From the NCBI GenBank assembly GCA_018667995.1, contig JABIQT010000300.1:1-8356 (forward strand): a DNA stretch of 8,356 nucleotides. Reading direction: 5' to 3'. A program made the translations under genes and the position numbers. The notes beneath the pieces were generated by a model. That model saw only the letters and a program-made list of their open reading frames with translations, made no database searches and was not told the origin of the DNA. Below, piece after piece: positions 7,059-8,356 of this stretch; positions within the stretch are counted from its first letter, which is position 1; the number at the start of each line of letters is the position of its first letter. This DNA comes from Candidatus Latescibacterota bacterium. GTDB taxonomy: Bacteria; JAAXHH01; JABIQT01.

Positions 7059-7086
7059 AATATAGGGTGTAAGTTCTCTAATGCAA
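7059..7086 (-). promoter_or_regulatory. Candidate sigma70 promoter for the ABC/DUF1854 operon
   Basis: On the minus strand TTGCAT (7086-7081) and TATATT (7064-7059) are 16 bases apart. The -10 matches five of six positions and the -35 begins with TTG. The leader to the ABC start at 6873 would be about 180 bases and would include the hairpins at 6943-6975 and 6914-6941. Confidence 0.3.
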
Positions 7087-7264
7087 GTAAAAAATCTCAT
7101 GTTCTTAGTTTTTCTGCGATCGGGACCCGTTCGTATTCAAAAACCCGACGCCGGTTGCTCCTCGTTCATGTTGGATTTAGCTTGCCTTCCACGTGCACGC
7201 GGCCTATCGTACGTCCAATCTAAAATGAGTCCATGATCAAGGTCTTTTACCTGGAGGAATGCCC

Positions 7265-7897
7265 ATGTCGAAATACAATACTCTGGTTTTTGCGGGCGGT
7301 CAGATTCATGACTACAAAAGCACGGGGCCAGCCATAATGAATGCCCTTTCCGAGTGTAAGGATCTGACGCTCACATATGTAGAGGAAGACCTCGATGTGC
7401 TGATTTCGCCGAATCTGGATCAGTATGATCTGATTGTGTTTTACTACACCGTGGGAGAGATCAGCGACGCCCAGAAGAATGGATTGTTGAATTGGGTTGC
7501 CAGCGGAAAGGGATATGCAGGAGTTCACAGTGCCGCGGATTCATTTCGAACCTGTCCCGAATACCGAGCCATGGTAGGGGGGCACTTTGTTACCCACCCC
7601 CACTACCGGGATTATCAAGTCAGTGTGATCGACCAGGAGCACGCCATCACTGAAGGACTTACCGAATTCACGGTGACGGACGAACAGTATATCCTCGACT
7701 ACGACCCACGGAATCAGGTCCTGTGCTCCGCTCTTTATAACGGTCGCGCCGTGCCTGTCGCGTGGACGAAATCGTGGGGTGAAGGCCGCGTTTTCTATCT
7801 CGCGCTGGGCCACGATGGTAAAGCTTGTGAGCATGAGAATTTTCGGTCCATACTCCAACGAGGAGCAACCTGGGCTGCACAGCCATTGGAGGCCTGA
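7265..7897 (+). CDS. ThuA-like domain protein
   Basis: A 210-residue protein of the ThuA family, which has a class I glutamine-amidotransferase-like fold. Family features are the N-terminal strand and HDY motif (LVFAGGQIHDY, residues 7-17), GYAGVHSAADSF (83-94), GGHFVTHPHYRDY (105-117), the DEQYILDYDP segment (139-148) and the C-terminal PVAWTKSWGEGRVFYLALGHD (164-184). Members occur in sugar-catabolism loci such as trehalose utilisation, but their reaction is not established. The protein is short and has no signal peptide, unlike many secreted ThuA proteins, so it is probably cytoplasmic. I choose the ATG at 7265 because GGAGG (7253-7257) lies seven bases upstream; the in-frame ATG at 7259 would be only one base from it. 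It is the first visible gene of an operon with a zinc-ribbon protein and a diol dehydratase subunit. Confidence 0.9.
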   Translation: MSKYNTLVFAGGQIHDYKSTGPAIMNALSECKDLTLTYVEEDLDVLISPNLDQYDLIVFYYTVGEISDAQKNGLLNWVASGKGYAGVHSAADSFRTCPEYRAMVGGHFVTHPHYRDYQVSVIDQEHAITEGLTEFTVTDEQYILDYDPRNQVLCSALYNGRAVPVAWTKSWGEGRVFYLALGHDGKACEHENFRSILQRGATWAAQPLEA

Positions 7898-8052
7898 TGC
7901 GAGCCTGCCCCAAATGCTCACACAACCCCGTACACCAGTCTACCTTTGGTCCATTTGACTATCTAAGGGCCCCGTTTCGATGGGGTACCTGTCCCTACCG
8001 GTGTGACAGCTGTGGTCACAAATTCTGGAAACCATGGACCTGGGTAGGTTAG
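7897..8052 (+). CDS. 51-residue zinc-ribbon protein
   Basis: A small protein starting MRACPKC and ending FWKPWTWVG. C4-x2-C7 and C36-x2-C39 form a zinc-ribbon pair, with an additional C32 in TCPYRCDSCG. The short aromatic and basic tail (HKFWKPW) follows the second knuckle directly. The ATG shares its A with the TGA stop of the ThuA gene (TGATG), and GGAGG at 7888-7892 lies four bases upstream, inside the last ThuA codons. Both indicate translational coupling, and the spacing of cysteines argues against a chance frame. The role is unknown: such ribbons may bind nucleic acid, mediate protein contacts, or deliver or sense metal. The diol dehydratase gene begins 26 bases after its stop, so it is part of the same operon. 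Confidence 0.75.
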   Translation: MRACPKCSHNPVHQSTFGPFDYLRAPFRWGTCPYRCDSCGHKFWKPWTWVG

Positions 8053-8078
8053 TATATCCCCGCCAAGCAGGAGTTAGA

Positions 8079-8356
8079 ATGGTCCATCCCAATGGCCAAA
8101 ATCCCAAACGTTCCAGACGATTTAAAATACTCGCGGATCGCGACGTAAATCAGGATACCTACGTCCACGAATGGCCCGAGGCAGGCCTCATTATCACCGG
8201 GAGCCCTAACGATCCTAAGCCTTCGATCCGTGTGGAAAATGGTATGATAGAAGAGCTCGACGGCCGCGAGTGTCGTGAATTTGACATGATCGATCGGTTT
8301 GTCGCTACGCATTGTATCGATCCATCCATAGCCGCGGAGTCCATGGCAATGGACTC
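8079..8356 (+). CDS. pduC: Diol/glycerol dehydratase large subunit, N-terminal part, truncated by window edge
   Basis: The first 92 residues of the large (alpha) subunit of adenosylcobalamin-dependent propanediol/glycerol dehydratase, which converts 1,2-propanediol or glycerol to propionaldehyde or 3-hydroxypropionaldehyde. The match to PduC/DhaB1 N-termini is strong: RRFKILADRDVNQD, then SPNDPKPSI, then ELDGR, then FDMIDRFVA, then MAMDS, in family order and spacing. The catalytic TIM-barrel residues and B12 contacts lie beyond the window. AGGAG (8069-8073) lies five bases before the ATG. The gene is preceded by ThuA and a zinc-ribbon protein rather than by microcompartment shell genes such as pduA/pduB. 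I cannot tell propanediol from glycerol preference from this piece. The medium and small subunits and the reactivase are expected downstream. Confidence 0.92.
   Translation, partial: MVHPNGQNPKRSRRFKILADRDVNQDTYVHEWPEAGLIITGSPNDPKPSIRVENGMIEELDGRECREFDMIDRFVATHCIDPSIAAESMAMD

Larger units (their letters stand above)
6874..7264. other. 391-base divergent intergenic region, hairpin-rich, no convincing gene
   Basis: This spacer separates the minus-strand ABC/DUF1854 operon from the plus-strand ThuA operon. It is visibly more AT-rich than its neighbours, with runs such as TTTTTAAA and AAAAAA. It holds several inverted repeats, a perfect TATAAT on the plus strand and a promoter-like pair on the minus strand, listed separately. 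A 59-codon plus-strand frame (7044-7223) has no SD and a random-looking Ser/Arg composition, so I do not call it. I see no tRNA, complete riboswitch or mobile element. Confidence 0.7.

Noticed and set aside
7044-7223. 59-codon plus-strand frame in the spacer
   Set aside because: It has no Shine-Dalgarno sequence, a Ser/Arg-rich random composition and no recognisable motif, and the minus-strand promoter candidate overlaps it.
6985-7264. Cobalamin riboswitch in the leader of the B12-enzyme operon
   Set aside because: The CCCCGCCACTTGAGGCGG stretch recalls part of the cobalamin riboswitch core. However, the upstream GGTGNAANTCC-like segment and the downstream B12 box (GCCAGGAGACC-like) are absent, so this is only a short resemblance.

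Overview
This is chromosomal DNA of moderate GC content from a bacterium I cannot place with certainty. The mix is a stand-alone metallophosphoesterase, a Gfo/Idh/MocA oxidoreductase, a ThuA-like protein, an exporter-type ABC protein paired with DUF1854, and the start of a B12-dependent diol dehydratase. That mix would suit an uncultured heterotroph of the Latescibacterota/Poribacteria kind, but this is a guess from gene content only. There are no phage genes, transposases, CRISPR arrays, tRNAs or rRNAs. Almost every gene has a readable Shine-Dalgarno (SD) sequence of the GGAG/AGGAG type.

Left part (1-2525). The 3' end of an unidentified gene runs off the left edge (1-182, + strand). It is followed by a calcineurin-like metallophosphoesterase (264-1151, +). 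The tail of that gene overlaps, convergently by 22 bases, a DUF1415 gene (1130-1684, -). Upstream of DUF1415 on the same strand lies a type I methionine aminopeptidase (1779-2519, -).

Middle (2520-4035). A divergent intergenic region carries opposing sigma70-like promoter candidates and a 46-base two-tier inverted repeat. It separates the aminopeptidase from a Gfo/Idh/MocA-family NAD(P)-dependent oxidoreductase (2816-3943, +). A 12-position inverted repeat follows that gene in the convergent gap.

Right part (4036-8356). A minus-strand pair encodes a 741-residue ABC exporter half (4648-6873) and, 36 bases downstream, a DUF1854 protein (4036-4611). The ABC protein has an unusual N-terminal extension: a probable PH-like region and then a four-cysteine zinc ribbon. 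This pair is known from cyanophycin loci in other bacteria, but no cyanophycin gene is visible here. A 391-base divergent spacer rich in inverted repeats follows. It leads into a plus-strand operon: a ThuA-like protein (7265-7897), a 51-residue zinc-ribbon protein (7897-8052) whose ATG overlaps the ThuA stop codon, and then, 26 bases later, the first 92 codons of the large subunit of adenosylcobalamin-dependent diol/glycerol dehydratase (8079 to the right edge).

The most noteworthy content is this last operon, which places ThuA and a tiny zinc-ribbon protein directly before a B12-dependent dehydratase, together with the ABC/DUF1854 pair facing away from it across the structured spacer.
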